DNA of 64,000 bases from Nocardia africana NBRC 100379 (GCF_001612635.1 NZ_BDAV01000012.1:186001-250000), one strand, 5' to 3'; positions 14,556 to 23,016 are shown, numbered from the stretch's first letter. The notes: generated from the letters alone by a model not told the origin. Numbers and translations are program-made.

Positions 14556-15281
14556 TCACCACGGCACCGTTCCGGCGTCGGAGAAGAATCCGCCGGTGGG
14601 TCCGTCGTCGGGCAGGGTGGCGAGGTGGATCGCGATCGCCGCGCCCTGTTGGGGGGTTCGGACGCCGCGGTGGCCGTTGAGGTCGGTGGCGGTGAAGCCG
14701 GGGCAGCCTGCGTTGATCAAGATGTTCGAGTCGGCCAGTTCCTTGACGTACTGGATGGTGACCGCGTTCAGGAACGTCTTCGAGGCCGAGTAGGCAGCGG
14801 AGATGGGGCCGGTGTCCGTGCCGGGCGTGGTCTGCAGTGTGAGAGAGCCGACGCTGCTGGACATGTTCACGATCCTCGGTGCTGCCGAACGGCGCAGCAT
14901 GGGCAGCATCGCGTTGGTGACACGGATGACGCCGATCACGTTGGTTTCCACGGTCGCTCGCACGGTCGCCGGATCGACCAGGGTGGGTTCCTGTGGCATG
15001 CCGCCGGTGATCGCGGCGTTGTTGACCAGGACGTCGAGCCCGCCGGCGTGGTCGGCGATCAGATCGGCCGCGGCGGCCACGCTCGCGTCGTCGGTCACGT
15101 CGAGCGGAACGCCGAACGCGTCGATCCCGGCCGCGCGCAATTTCTCCACCGCCGTGTCGCGGCGTTGTGCGTCGCGCGCGCCCACGCCGATGCGCCAGCC
15201 GAGGGCGCCCAGACCCGCCGCGATCTCGTATCCGATTCCCTTGTTCGCACCGGTCACCAGCGCGATCGTCTGTTCACTCAT
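14556..15281 (-). CDS. short-chain dehydrogenase/reductase
   Basis: A classical SDR of 241 residues: nucleotide-binding TGANKGIG at residues 10-17, LDVTDD, NNAAI at about 86, catalytic Ser in NMSSSVGS, and YSASK (catalytic Tyr and Lys) near 160, followed by PGFTATDLN. The GARD after the second strand suggests NADPH. The substrate is unknown; proteins like this are often carbonyl reductases. It is divergent from a LysR regulator over a 95-bp region with a palindrome, so that regulator probably controls it. Confidence 0.88.
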   Translation of the reverse strand: MSEQTIALVTGANKGIGYEIAAGLGALGWRIGVGARDAQRRDTAVEKLRAAGIDAFGVPLDVTDDASVAAAADLIADHAGGLDVLVNNAAITGGMPQEPTLVDPATVRATVETNVIGVIRVTNAMLPMLRRSAAPRIVNMSSSVGSLTLQTTPGTDTGPISAAYSASKTFLNAVTIQYVKELADSNILINAGCPGFTATDLNGHRGVRTPQQGAAIAIHLATLPDDGPTGGFFSDAGTVPW

Positions 15282-15337
15282 ACCGTCGATCCTGGTTCGG
15301 CTTCGGGGGATGCGTCCAACACCGGCTGGGTGGTCGC

Positions 15338-15356
15338 TGATACCGCACGGGTATCA
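15338..15356. promoter_or_regulatory. candidate LysR-regulator binding site
   Basis: TGATACC and GGTATCA form perfect 7-bp arms around GCACG in the divergent SDR-LysR intergenic region. It fits the T-N11-A shape of LysR boxes and lies 21 bp before the LysR start. Confidence 0.6.
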
Positions 15357-15376
15357 ATGCCGGATACGATGACGGG

Positions 15377-16213
15377 GTGGAGACGCGGGAGTTGCGATAC
15401 TTCGTCGCCGTCGCCGAGGAGTTGCATTTCGGGCGGGCGGCGCAGCGACTCGGCATGGCACAACCGCCACTGTCCCGGGCGATCCGACAGCTCGAGCGGC
15501 GGCTCGGCGTGGTTCTGCTGCACCGCACCACTCGATCGATCGCGCTGACCGAGGCCGGGTCGGTGCTGTTGCGGGAGGCCCGTGCCGCGCTCGACGCGGT
15601 CGACGCCGCAGAGCGCCGCACCCGGCGTGCCGCCGATCAGCCCGGGATGGTGCTGGCCACCAAGGCCGGGGCGTCCAGCGAACTGCTGTCGAAGCTGCTG
15701 GACGCCTACGCTGCCGAACCGGGCGCTGTCACCGTCGAGGTGATCCTGTGCGGGCCCGGCGAACAGGAGGGACTACTGCGCAACGGTCGTGCCGACGTCG
15801 CCCTGCTCCACCGGCCCTTCGACACGACCGCCGGATTGGACACCGAGGATCTGCACACCGAACAACAGGTTCTCGTCCTGCCCGCGGGCCACCCTCTCGC
15901 TCACCGGACACACATATCGTCGGCCGAGGTCTCCGCCCTGACGGATCTGCCGCTGCCGCGCTGGCCCCGACGGGACGGAAGCTATCCCGACGGCCCCGGC
16001 CCGCAGGTGCGCGACCACACCCAACTGGCCCAACTGATCGCGCTCGGACGAACCTGCGCGGTCATGCCCGAGTCGGTCCGAGCTCACCTGCGCGACGATC
16101 ACGCGATCGTGCCGGTCTCGGACGCACCGGCGGTCACGACCGTCATCGCCTGGCCACCACACAGCAGATCCAAAGCCGTCGCCGACCTCGTCCGCACCGC
16201 GACACGTCTCTAG
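15377..16213 (+). CDS. LysR-family transcriptional regulator
   Basis: The 278-residue protein has an N-terminal LysR helix-turn-helix: RELRYFVAVAEELHFGRAAQRLGMAQPPLSRAIRQLERRLGVVLLHRTTR, followed by the linker helix and a periplasmic-binding-like effector domain (LLHRPFDT, LVLPAGHPLAH, ALGRTCAVMPES). The start is GTG 15377. It is divergent from the SDR gene and likely regulates it and itself through the palindrome at 15338-15356. Confidence 0.88.
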   Translation: METRELRYFVAVAEELHFGRAAQRLGMAQPPLSRAIRQLERRLGVVLLHRTTRSIALTEAGSVLLREARAALDAVDAAERRTRRAADQPGMVLATKAGASSELLSKLLDAYAAEPGAVTVEVILCGPGEQEGLLRNGRADVALLHRPFDTTAGLDTEDLHTEQQVLVLPAGHPLAHRTHISSAEVSALTDLPLPRWPRRDGSYPDGPGPQVRDHTQLAQLIALGRTCAVMPESVRAHLRDDHAIVPVSDAPAVTTVIAWPPHSRSKAVADLVRTATRL

Positions 16214-16247
16214 CCGGCACCGCTGCGACCCTGTGATTCCCCGGTCG

Positions 16248-16289
16248 CGACTATGGCGCCGACCGCCGTATCGGTCAGCGCCATAGTCG
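16248..16289. terminator. long stem-loop between convergent genes
   Basis: CGACTATGGCGC (16248-16259) pairs with GCGCCATAGTCG (16278-16289), and inside GACCG pairs with CGGTC around a CCGTAT loop. It separates the LysR gene from the small secreted peptide gene. Confidence 0.75.
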
Positions 16290-16322
16290 TTTCCGGTCTC
16301 GATTCGAACAGCCGGTCCAGGT

Positions 16323-16496
16323 TCAGAAGCACCACACCCAGTCGGCGGATCCCGGCAACGGGATGGTGATGCAGATGGCGATCGGTTTCGCCGTGGTCTC
16401 GGAAGCGCTGTCGGCCGAGGCGATGGGCGCCAGCACGGCGCCGAGCGACACGATGATCGCGGTGGTTGCGAGAGCTTTCACTGACTTCCTGTGCAT
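16323..16496 (-). CDS. small secreted peptide
   Basis: A 57-residue precursor: MHRKSVKALATTAIIVSLGAVLAPIASADSA is a clear signal peptide with cleavage near ASA-DS, leaving about 27 residues with two cysteines (ICITIPLPGSADWVWCF). The ATG has AAAGG 8 nt upstream. No family is recognised. It follows, on the same strand, a lipoprotein gene 123 bp upstream. A disulfide-closed mature peptide is a reasonable inference. Confidence 0.65.
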   Translation of the reverse strand: MHRKSVKALATTAIIVSLGAVLAPIASADSASETTAKPIAICITIPLPGSADWVWCF

Positions 16497-16619
16497 GGTT
16501 CGAACCTTTCGATGTCGACCTTTCGACGGAAGACCGGAATTCCGGTCCGGGACATGCGTGCTCATCGTCGCGTGCACAGAGACGAACAAAATAGAGAACA
16601 ACGTCCCCGATCAATTCCG

Positions 16620-17228
16620 CTAAGAGCCGCTGTGATCTCGGTATCCGAGGCCGCCACGATGGATGGTGCTGCTGGTGATCGCTCCACCGCTGGGGTCGAT
16701 GCTGCCGGATCGGTAGATGGCGGGGGTGCGGGCGAGGCTCGGGAGCGGGGTGGCGTAACTACCGCCCGCGACGCGAGCACCGACCGCCGGGGCGACGACC
16801 CGGTTGCGGGTCGAGTAGTAGTACCACATGGCAGCGCCCACGGCACCGCCCGCGAGGCCGGCCGCGGCGTACTCGGCGGCGGTGACATCGTCGCCGGCGT
16901 AGGTTTCCGTCGCATCGTCGCACTCCGTGTCGTCGACGCGGACCCCGCTGACAGCGTCGGCGCACACCGCGGCGTAGTCGTCGGCCACAGGCTCGATCGT
17001 GGTCGGCGCGACGGTCGTGGTCGGCGTGCTGAGAGTGCGCATCGGCGTCCACGCGGTGGTCGGCGGTGTCGATGCGGTGGTCGGTGGTGTCGACAGGGTC
17101 GTAGTATTCGTGGTTCCGGTGGCCACAGGCGGGTCCGGAAGTGCGCAGCCGGCTGCCAGATACATCCCCGCGACCGCGGGTACCAGGACCAAAATCGGTG
17201 CTGCGCCGTGCTTTCGGTGAGTGCTCAT
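16620..17228 (-). CDS. putative lipoprotein with Thr/Pro-rich spacer
   Basis: A 202-residue protein with signal sequence and lipobox LAAGC near residue 28, then a long Thr/Pro/Ser spacer (TTNTTTLSTPPTTASTPPTT and similar), a Cys-bearing region (YAAVCADAVSGVRVDDTECDD) and an Ala/Gly-rich hydrophobic stretch (YAAAGLAGGAVGAAMWYYYSTRN). No catalytic motif is visible. The spacer resembles cell-wall-spanning linkers. The start at 17228 is the ATG just before the signal peptide. Function unknown. Confidence 0.65.
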   Translation of the reverse strand: MSTHRKHGAAPILVLVPAVAGMYLAAGCALPDPPVATGTTNTTTLSTPPTTASTPPTTAWTPMRTLSTPTTTVAPTTIEPVADDYAAVCADAVSGVRVDDTECDDATETYAGDDVTAAEYAAAGLAGGAVGAAMWYYYSTRNRVVAPAVGARVAGGSYATPLPSLARTPAIYRSGSIDPSGGAITSSTIHRGGLGYRDHSGS

Positions 17229-17459
17229 CGGGCCGGGCCGCCCCCCAATCCAATTCGACATCGGAATCGTCCCCTAGCGGGTACGGCAGTTCGATCGGGT
17301 GCGGCGACAGCAGCGTTACCTACCGGCTTCTTCGATCGGAGCGCCGGCGCGCGATTCGCTTCGAACACGGCTTCCGGTGGGCATACGCACGCTATGCCCA
17401 CCGCGTACCGGACACCGGCCGCGGACGGCCACCACCGGTGCGCAGGAAGGCGCGGCGGA

Positions 17460-17948
17460 TCAGGTTCGGCGGGGGTCGGTTTTGGCGTTTACTCGGTCGA
17501 AGGCGTCGCCGATGGCGGTGAGCTCGTCCGGGCTGAGCAGGTCGATGAAGGTGCGGCGGACTGCGGCTACGTGGCCGGGGGCCGCGGCGCGCAGACGGCG
17601 CATTCCTTCGTCGGTGAGGTGGGCGCGGACGCCGCGGCCGTCCTCTTCGCAGCTGGTGCGCCGGACCATGCCCTGATCCTCCATGCGGCGGATCTGGTGG
17701 GTGAGGCGGCTGCGCGAGGACAGGACGCCGTCGGCGAGATCGCTCATCCGCAGCGAACCGCCCGGGGCCTCCGAGAGCATCACCAGGATGCGGTATTCGG
17801 GCAGGCTCATATCGCTGTCGGTCTGGAGTTGGCGGTTGAGTTCCACCATCAGACGCTGGTGACCGTCCATGAAGGCGCGCCACGCCCGCTGCTGTGCCGA
17901 GCTCAACCACGGCGGCGATGCCGGGTGACCGCTCGGTTCGTAAGCCAT
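17460..17948 (-). CDS. MarR-family transcriptional regulator
   Basis: A 162-residue MarR protein: an N-terminal dimerisation helix (SSAQQRAWRAFMDGHQRLMVELNRQL), the winged HTH with LPEYRILVMLSEAPGGSLRMSDLADGVLSSRSRLTHQIRRMEDQGMVRR and wing residues DGRGVRAHLTDEG. It is divergent from the quinone oxidoreductase gene (123 bp between the starts), its likely target. Confidence 0.88.
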   Translation of the reverse strand: MAYEPSGHPASPPWLSSAQQRAWRAFMDGHQRLMVELNRQLQTDSDMSLPEYRILVMLSEAPGGSLRMSDLADGVLSSRSRLTHQIRRMEDQGMVRRTSCEEDGRGVRAHLTDEGMRRLRAAAPGHVAAVRRTFIDLLSPDELTAIGDAFDRVNAKTDPRRT

Positions 17949-18071
17949 GGCGTCATTCTATTGGCCCCGAATGGAAGGAATGTCGCCTGGTCAGCGACCC
18001 ACGGACAAGATCACCCCGATCGGTTTCACAGCCGCACCCGTTCCAGCGCGGCGAGCACATAGAGTCGGGGT

Positions 18072-19061
18072 ATGTACGCGGTGACATTGGACGGTTTCGG
18101 TGGACCCGAGGTGATCCGCTGGACGGAGGTGCCGGATCTGCCGCCGCCCGGACCGGGCGAGGTGGCGATCGACGTCGTGGCGGCCGGGGTCAATCGCGCG
18201 GATCTGTTGCAACGCCAGGGTTTCTATCCACCCCCGCCGGGCGCCAGCGACATCCTGGGCCTGGAGGTATCGGGCGTCGTGGCCGAGATCGGCGAGGGCG
18301 TGCGGGACCTGCGGCCGGGTGATCGGGTGTGCGCGCTGCTGTCCGGCGGCGGCTACGCCCAGCGCGTGGTGGTCGCCGCGAGTCAGGTGCTGCCGGTGCC
18401 CAAAGGCCTGGATCTGGCTGCGGCAGCGGCACTTCCGGAGGTCGCCGCCACCGTGTGGTCGAATCTGGTGATGCGCGCCGGATTACACGCCGGCCAACTG
18501 CTCCTCGTGCACGGCGGCGGTAGCGGGATCGGCACCCATGCCATTCAGGTCGCGGTGAATCGCGGTGCGCGCGTCGCGGTGACCGCCGGTTCGCAATACA
18601 AATTGGATCGCTGCGCCGAATTGGGCGCGAGCATCGGAATCAATTATCGGGAACAGGATTTCGTGGAAGTCGTCGGCGAATTGGGTGGCGCCGACATCAT
18701 TCTGGACAATATGGGCGCGAAATACCTGCCGCGCAACATCACCGCGCTCGCCGAGGACGGTCAGTTGTGTGTGATCGGCATGCAGGGCGGGGCGAAGGGC
18801 GAGCTGAATCTGGCGGAACTGCTCGGTAAGCGCGGCACCGTCCACGCCACCAATCTGCGTAAGCGGCCGGCCACGGGAAAGTCGAGTAAGGCCGAGATCA
18901 TCGCGGAGTTGCGGCGACATCTGTGGCCGCTGATCGCGGAGGGCGCGGTGGTGCCGGTGGTGCATGCCGAAGTCCCGGTCACGGAGGCGGCACACGCCCA
19001 CGAACTGCTCGATTCGGCCGAGACCGTCGGCAAGGTGGTGCTGCGCATCGACGAGGCGTGA
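18072..19061 (+). CDS. NAD(P)H quinone oxidoreductase (Rv3777-like)
   Basis: A zinc-independent medium-chain reductase of 329 residues in the PIG3/QOR group: N-terminal MYAVTLDGFGGPEVIRW, GVNRADLLQRQGFYPPPPGAS, GDRVCALLSGGGYAQ, the NADPH-binding VHGGGSGIGTHAIQVAVNRGARV and C-terminal ETVGKVVLRID. The next gene on the opposite strand matches Rv3778c, so this pair reproduces the order seen in M. tuberculosis (Rv3777-Rv3778c). It detoxifies quinones by NADPH-dependent reduction. Confidence 0.88.
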   Translation: MYAVTLDGFGGPEVIRWTEVPDLPPPGPGEVAIDVVAAGVNRADLLQRQGFYPPPPGASDILGLEVSGVVAEIGEGVRDLRPGDRVCALLSGGGYAQRVVVAASQVLPVPKGLDLAAAAALPEVAATVWSNLVMRAGLHAGQLLLVHGGGSGIGTHAIQVAVNRGARVAVTAGSQYKLDRCAELGASIGINYREQDFVEVVGELGGADIILDNMGAKYLPRNITALAEDGQLCVIGMQGGAKGELNLAELLGKRGTVHATNLRKRPATGKSSKAEIIAELRRHLWPLIAEGAVVPVVHAEVPVTEAAHAHELLDSAETVGKVVLRIDEA

Positions 19062-19063
19062 AC

Positions 19064-19106
19064 GTTCGCGGTGCCCGCCGGCGACCAGGCACCGGGGACC
19101 GCGAAC
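19064..19106. terminator. hairpin between convergent genes
   Basis: GTTCGCGGT (19064-19072) pairs with ACCGCGAAC (19098-19106). It begins 3 bp after the quinone oxidoreductase stop and touches the stop of the minus-strand gene. Confidence 0.6.
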
Positions 19107-20311
19107 TACTTTTCCAGCGAGTTCAGCGCCCGGCCCAGCTGTTCGATCTCGAATTTCGTTGTGTAGGGCGCCAATCCGAGGGTGACCGCGCCGCCCTCGT
19201 CGTTGACGCCCAGGGCGTCGAGCAAGCGGCTGCCACCGTGCGCGCCGCTGACGGTGCCGATGCGGTGATCGGCGAGTTCGGCGGAGATCTTCTCCGCCTG
19301 CATCCCCGCGATGGTGAAACTCACCGTCGGAATGCGGGTGGACGCGCGGCCGATCACGGTCAGATCCGGAACCGCGTCGAGCACCTCCATCAGATGGTCG
19401 AACAGCTGGTCGTGATAGTCCTGCAGCGAGGTGATCGACACCTCCAGCCGCTCCCGGCGGCTGCCGGTGGCCTGTTCGTCCAGTCCGGCGAGATAGTCGA
19501 TCGAGGTGGTCAGTCCCGCGAGCAACGCGTACTGATGTCCGCCCACCTCGAGTCGCTCGGCCCCCTTGGCGTAGGGATTCAGCGACATCGACGGAATGCG
19601 ATCCAGGAACGCCGGATCGCGGAACACCAGCGCACCGATCTGCGGACCACCCCAGGCCGGCGCGGAGAGAGCGACGACGTCGGCGTTGAGTTCATCGATG
19701 TCGATCAGGGCATAGGGCGCCGCGCCGAAACAGTCGGCGACCAGCAGCCCGCCCACCTCGTGCACCCGGTCGGCGGCGACCCGGACCGCGGGCGCCGAAC
19801 CGACGATCGGCGAGGCGGCGGTGACGGCGACCAGTCGCGCGGTGGGTCCGATCAGCTCCTCGAACTGCCAGGCCGGCATCTCGCAGGTTTCGATCTCCAC
19901 CTCGGCCCAGCGCACATGGGCGCCGTAGCGGTTGGCGATGCGCAGCCACGGGGCCACATTGGCCTCGTCGTCCAGGCGCGAGAGCACGATGCCGGTACCG
20001 AGCCCGAGCCGCGAGCTCAGCGATTCGGCCAACCATGCCAGCAGGACGGCCCGGTCCGGTCCGAGTACGACTCCCGCCGGATCGCCACCGACGAGATCGG
20101 CGACCGCCTCCCGGGCCGCGTCGAGAATCGCACCACTGCGGCGAGCGGCGGCATGACGATTGGTATGCGAAAAAGCAGAGGTCCGGAAACCGGTTGAGAC
20201 GGCGCGCGATACCGAATCCGGGACCAGCATTCCTGCCTGGGGGTCCAGATGGATCCAGCCGTCGCCCAGGGACGGTATCAACCCCCGAACCCTCGCGACG
20301 TCGTAAGTCAT
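19106..20311 (-). CDS. cysteine desulfurase-like fold protein lacking the PLP lysine (Rv3778c-like)
   Basis: The 401-residue protein has the class V aminotransferase layout: RVRGLIPSLGDGWIHLDPQAGMLVP, SAFSHTNRHAAARRSGAILDAAREAVADLVGGD, VLSRLDDEANVAPWLRIANRYGA, LLVADCFGAAPY (the Asp that pairs with the PLP ring) and SAPAWGGPQIGALVFRD. In SufS-type enzymes the last motif reads S-x-H-K-x-x-GP-x-G-x-G, so the PLP lysine is replaced by Ala; the mobile-loop Cys region (GTVSGAHGGSRLLDALGV) also lacks Cys. It may bind ligand without catalysis. Start 20311 (MTYDVAR) is preferred over 20338. Confidence 0.8.
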   Translation of the reverse strand: MTYDVARVRGLIPSLGDGWIHLDPQAGMLVPDSVSRAVSTGFRTSAFSHTNRHAAARRSGAILDAAREAVADLVGGDPAGVVLGPDRAVLLAWLAESLSSRLGLGTGIVLSRLDDEANVAPWLRIANRYGAHVRWAEVEIETCEMPAWQFEELIGPTARLVAVTAASPIVGSAPAVRVAADRVHEVGGLLVADCFGAAPYALIDIDELNADVVALSAPAWGGPQIGALVFRDPAFLDRIPSMSLNPYAKGAERLEVGGHQYALLAGLTTSIDYLAGLDEQATGSRRERLEVSITSLQDYHDQLFDHLMEVLDAVPDLTVIGRASTRIPTVSFTIAGMQAEKISAELADHRIGTVSGAHGGSRLLDALGVNDEGGAVTLGLAPYTTKFEIEQLGRALNSLEK

Positions 20312-20537
20312 GCTGGCCACTCTAAGGGCAGCGGGCAAGTCGGCGGAACCGTGCGCCGACCCAATGCGATATCACGCGACATGGCAACCGACTTTCACAA
20401 ACCGAACCACACACGAGGCGGACAGAACCGCAACAGAATACTTCCGCCCGAAATCGGACCGCATACCCCGTTCCGGGACCGGGCCCCCACCGGGCGATGC
20501 GTCGTTCACTTAGCGCTCGGCGCGGGAAGCAGACATC

Positions 20538-21143
20538 ATGGATGCCATGACGCAATCGGACGGAGGACCGGATTCCATCGTGGTGATCGGACCCGAGGGC
20601 CGGCCACTGGTCGTTCCGGCCGGCGCCCAGGGTGAGGCGCCGTTCGCGGGACAGATGGTCGGCGAGGGCGGCAGTGACGCCGAGGGCGCGCAGACCGGTG
20701 GCGGCGAGGAATCACTCGCCGATATGGTCGAGCAGCCCGCGAAGGTGATGCGGATCGGCACCATGATCAAGCAGCTGCTCGAGGAGGTTCGCGCGGCTCC
20801 GCTGGACGACGCCAGCCGCAACCGGCTCAAAGAGATCCACAAGACCTCGGTGCACGAGCTCGAGCAGGGCCTCTCCCCCGAACTGCGCGACGAACTCGAA
20901 CGGCTCGCGCTGCCGTTCGGCGAGGATTCCGTGCCCTCCGATGCGGAACTGCGGATCGCCCAGGCCCAGCTGGTCGGCTGGCTGGAGGGCCTGTTCCACG
21001 GTATTCAGACGGCGTTGTTCGCTCAGCAGATGGCGGCCCGCGCACAGCTCGAGCAGATGCGTCACGCTCTGCCGCCGGGTGCGCACATGCCGCGCGAGGG
21101 CGTACAGGGCGGATCGGTCACCGGAGGCGGTCAGTACCTCTGA
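20538..21143 (+). CDS. bpa: bacterial proteasome activator Bpa/PafE
   Basis: The 201-residue protein has a disordered acidic N-terminus, a helical core (LADMVEQPAKVMRIGTMIKQLLEEVRAAPLDDASRNRLKEIHKTSVHELEQGLSPELRDELERL...) and the C-terminal GQYL tail. That tail docks into the 20S proteasome alpha ring and opens its gate, the ATP-independent activator called PafE/Bpa (Rv3780) in mycobacteria. Adjacent Rv3778c-like and Rv3781-3783-like genes give the same order. GGAAG lies 8 nt before ATG 20538. Confidence 0.93.
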   Translation: MDAMTQSDGGPDSIVVIGPEGRPLVVPAGAQGEAPFAGQMVGEGGSDAEGAQTGGGEESLADMVEQPAKVMRIGTMIKQLLEEVRAAPLDDASRNRLKEIHKTSVHELEQGLSPELRDELERLALPFGEDSVPSDAELRIAQAQLVGWLEGLFHGIQTALFAQQMAARAQLEQMRHALPPGAHMPREGVQGGSVTGGGQYL

Positions 21144-21213
21144 ACACCGCTGATAATCGGATAGCCTCGAGCCCCCACCGGCGGGGATGGGCTCTGCGCT
21201 ACAGTCGTGCACT

Positions 21214-22104
21214 GTGCCAGCAGCTGCCCCTGCCGATTCGGCCACAGCCGAACGCCCGGCCGACGCCACGGTGCCCCTGATGTCGGATGCGCAAACGTTT
21301 CCGCGGGCCTTCAAAGACCTCCGCGAGGGGTTCGCTCAGCGTGAGCTGTGGTTACAGCTGGGCTGGCAGGACATCAAGCAGCGCTACCGGCGATCGGTGA
21401 TCGGCCCGTTCTGGATCACCATCGCCACCGGCGTGCAGGCGGCCGCGATGGGTGTCCTCTACGCGGCGATCCTGAATCAGGACCTGTGGACGTATCTGCC
21501 GTACGTGACCGTCGGCCTGATCGTCTGGAACGTGATCAACGCCAGCATCCTCGAGGGTTCGGACGTGTTCATCGCCAACGAGGGGCTGATCAAACAGCTG
21601 CCCTCGGCGCTGAGCGTGCACGTCTATCGGCTGGTGTGGCGGCAGTTCCTGTTCTTCGCCCACAACATCGTGATCTATCTGGTCATGCTGGTGGCCTTCG
21701 GCGTCTGGGAACATCTGGACTGGACCGTGCTGCTGGCGATTCCGGCGATCGTGCTGGTGTTCCTCAACTCGGCGTGGGTGTCGATCGTGTTCGGCATCTT
21801 CTCCACTCGCTACCGCGATATCGCCCCGATTCTGGGCAGCATGACGCTGATGCTGTTCGTGCTGACGCCGGTCATGTGGACCACCAAGTCGCTGCGTGAT
21901 CAGGGCGGGGCGGTGAGCGAGCGGGCCAAGCTGGTCGAGTTGGTGCCGACCTACCATTATCTCGAGATCGTGCGCGCACCCCTGCTCGGCGATCCGGTGC
22001 ACGTGCGGTCGTGGCTGGTCGTCGGTGTGATCACCGTGGTCGGCTGGGCGGTGGCGATCCTGGCGCTGAAGCAATACCGTTCCCGCGTGCCGTACTGGGT
22101 GTAG
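21214..22104 (+). CDS. ABC exporter permease, Wzm-like (Rv3783 type)
   Basis: A 296-residue ABC-2 type permease with about six membrane spans: WLQLGWQDIKQRYRRSVIGPFWITIATGVQAAAMGVLYAAIL at the start, then YVTVGLIVWNVINASILEGSDVFIANEGLIKQLP and a C-terminal region ending LALKQYRSRVPYWV. It is the membrane half of the exporter thought to carry lipid-linked galactan across the membrane for arabinogalactan assembly. It lies 8 bp before the ATPase gene. Start: GTG 21214; an upstream ATG at 21187 and an ATG at 21280 are alternatives. Confidence 0.88.
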   Translation: MPAAAPADSATAERPADATVPLMSDAQTFPRAFKDLREGFAQRELWLQLGWQDIKQRYRRSVIGPFWITIATGVQAAAMGVLYAAILNQDLWTYLPYVTVGLIVWNVINASILEGSDVFIANEGLIKQLPSALSVHVYRLVWRQFLFFAHNIVIYLVMLVAFGVWEHLDWTVLLAIPAIVLVFLNSAWVSIVFGIFSTRYRDIAPILGSMTLMLFVLTPVMWTTKSLRDQGGAVSERAKLVELVPTYHYLEIVRAPLLGDPVHVRSWLVVGVITVVGWAVAILALKQYRSRVPYWV

Positions 22105-22112
22105 AGGGCGAT

Positions 22113-22919
22113 ATGACCGGAGTAAGCATCGAAACCCACCAGGCGTGGGTGGAGTTTCCCATCTTCGACGCCAAGTCACGGTCGCTGAAGAAGGCGTTCC
22201 TGGGCAAGGCCGGCGGTTCCATCGGGCGCAATCAGTCCGATGTGGTCGTCGTCGAGGCCCTGCGCGACATCACGCTGTCGCTGAAGGAAGGCGACCGGGT
22301 CGGCCTGGTAGGCCACAACGGCGCCGGAAAGTCGACGCTGCTGCGGCTGCTCTCGGGCATCTACGAGCCCACTCGCGGCACTGCCCGGGTGCGTGGCCGC
22401 GTGGCACCGGTGTTCGACCTCGGCGTCGGCATGGATCCGGAGATCTCCGGCTACGAGAACATCATCATCCGCGGGCTGTTCCTGGGCCAGACCCGCAAGC
22501 AGATGCTGGCCAAGGTCGACGAGATCGCCGACTTCACCGAGCTCGGCGAATACCTGAACATGCCGCTGCGCACGTATTCCACCGGTATGCGGGTGCGGCT
22601 GGCGATGGGTGTGGTGACCTCGATCGATCCGGAGATCCTGCTGCTGGACGAGGGTATCGGCGCGGTCGACGCGGAGTTCATGAAGAAGGCCCGCAACCGG
22701 CTGCGCGATCTGGTGGCGCGTTCCGGAATCCTGGTGTTCTGCAGCCATTCCAACGAATTCCTGGCCCAATTGTGCGATACCGCAATGTGGATCGACCACG
22801 GCACGCTGCGCATGCAGGGTGATATCGAGGATGTGGTGCGCGCCTACGAGGGCCCGGAAGCGGGCGATCACGTGAAGCAGATCCTGCGTGAGCTCGAACT
22901 CGAACGCGATCCCGCATGA
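22113..22919 (+). CDS. ABC exporter ATPase, Wzt-like (Rv3781 type)
   Basis: The 268-residue ATPase carries Walker A GLVGHNGAGKST, Q-loop region, signature YSTGMRVRLAMG, Walker B EILLLDEGIGAVD and H-switch CSHS. The carbohydrate-binding C-terminal domain of O-antigen Wzt proteins is absent, as in the mycobacterial galactan exporter. The N-terminus (EFPIFDAKSRSLKKAFLGKAGG) is typical of this subgroup. It pairs with the permease upstream and overlaps by ATGA with a possible long start of glfT1. Confidence 0.92.
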   Translation: MTGVSIETHQAWVEFPIFDAKSRSLKKAFLGKAGGSIGRNQSDVVVVEALRDITLSLKEGDRVGLVGHNGAGKSTLLRLLSGIYEPTRGTARVRGRVAPVFDLGVGMDPEISGYENIIIRGLFLGQTRKQMLAKVDEIADFTELGEYLNMPLRTYSTGMRVRLAMGVVTSIDPEILLLDEGIGAVDAEFMKKARNRLRDLVARSGILVFCSHSNEFLAQLCDTAMWIDHGTLRMQGDIEDVVRAYEGPEAGDHVKQILRELELERDPA

Positions 22920-22928
22920 CCACGGCGG

Positions 22929-23016
22929 CAGAGGACAAGGACATGGGCGGTCAAGCGCGGAGGCGGCAGCGGAGCGTAACCACGCAGCGCTCCGCCCATG
23001 TCCCAGAGGACAAGGA
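22929..23016 (+). repeat. 75-bp repeat unit with inverted repeats, bounded by a 13-bp direct repeat
   Basis: CAGAGGACAAGGA occurs at 22929-22941 and again at 23004-23016, 75 bp apart. Between them GGACATGGGCGG (22939-22950) and CCGCCCATGTCC (22992-23003) form perfect 12-bp arms, and CGGAGCG/CGCTCCG nest inside. The unit is a multiple of three and leaves the frame open. Removing it restores an ATGA overlap between wzt and glfT1 with a shorter leader. It looks like a small palindromic insertion with target duplication. Confidence 0.6.
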
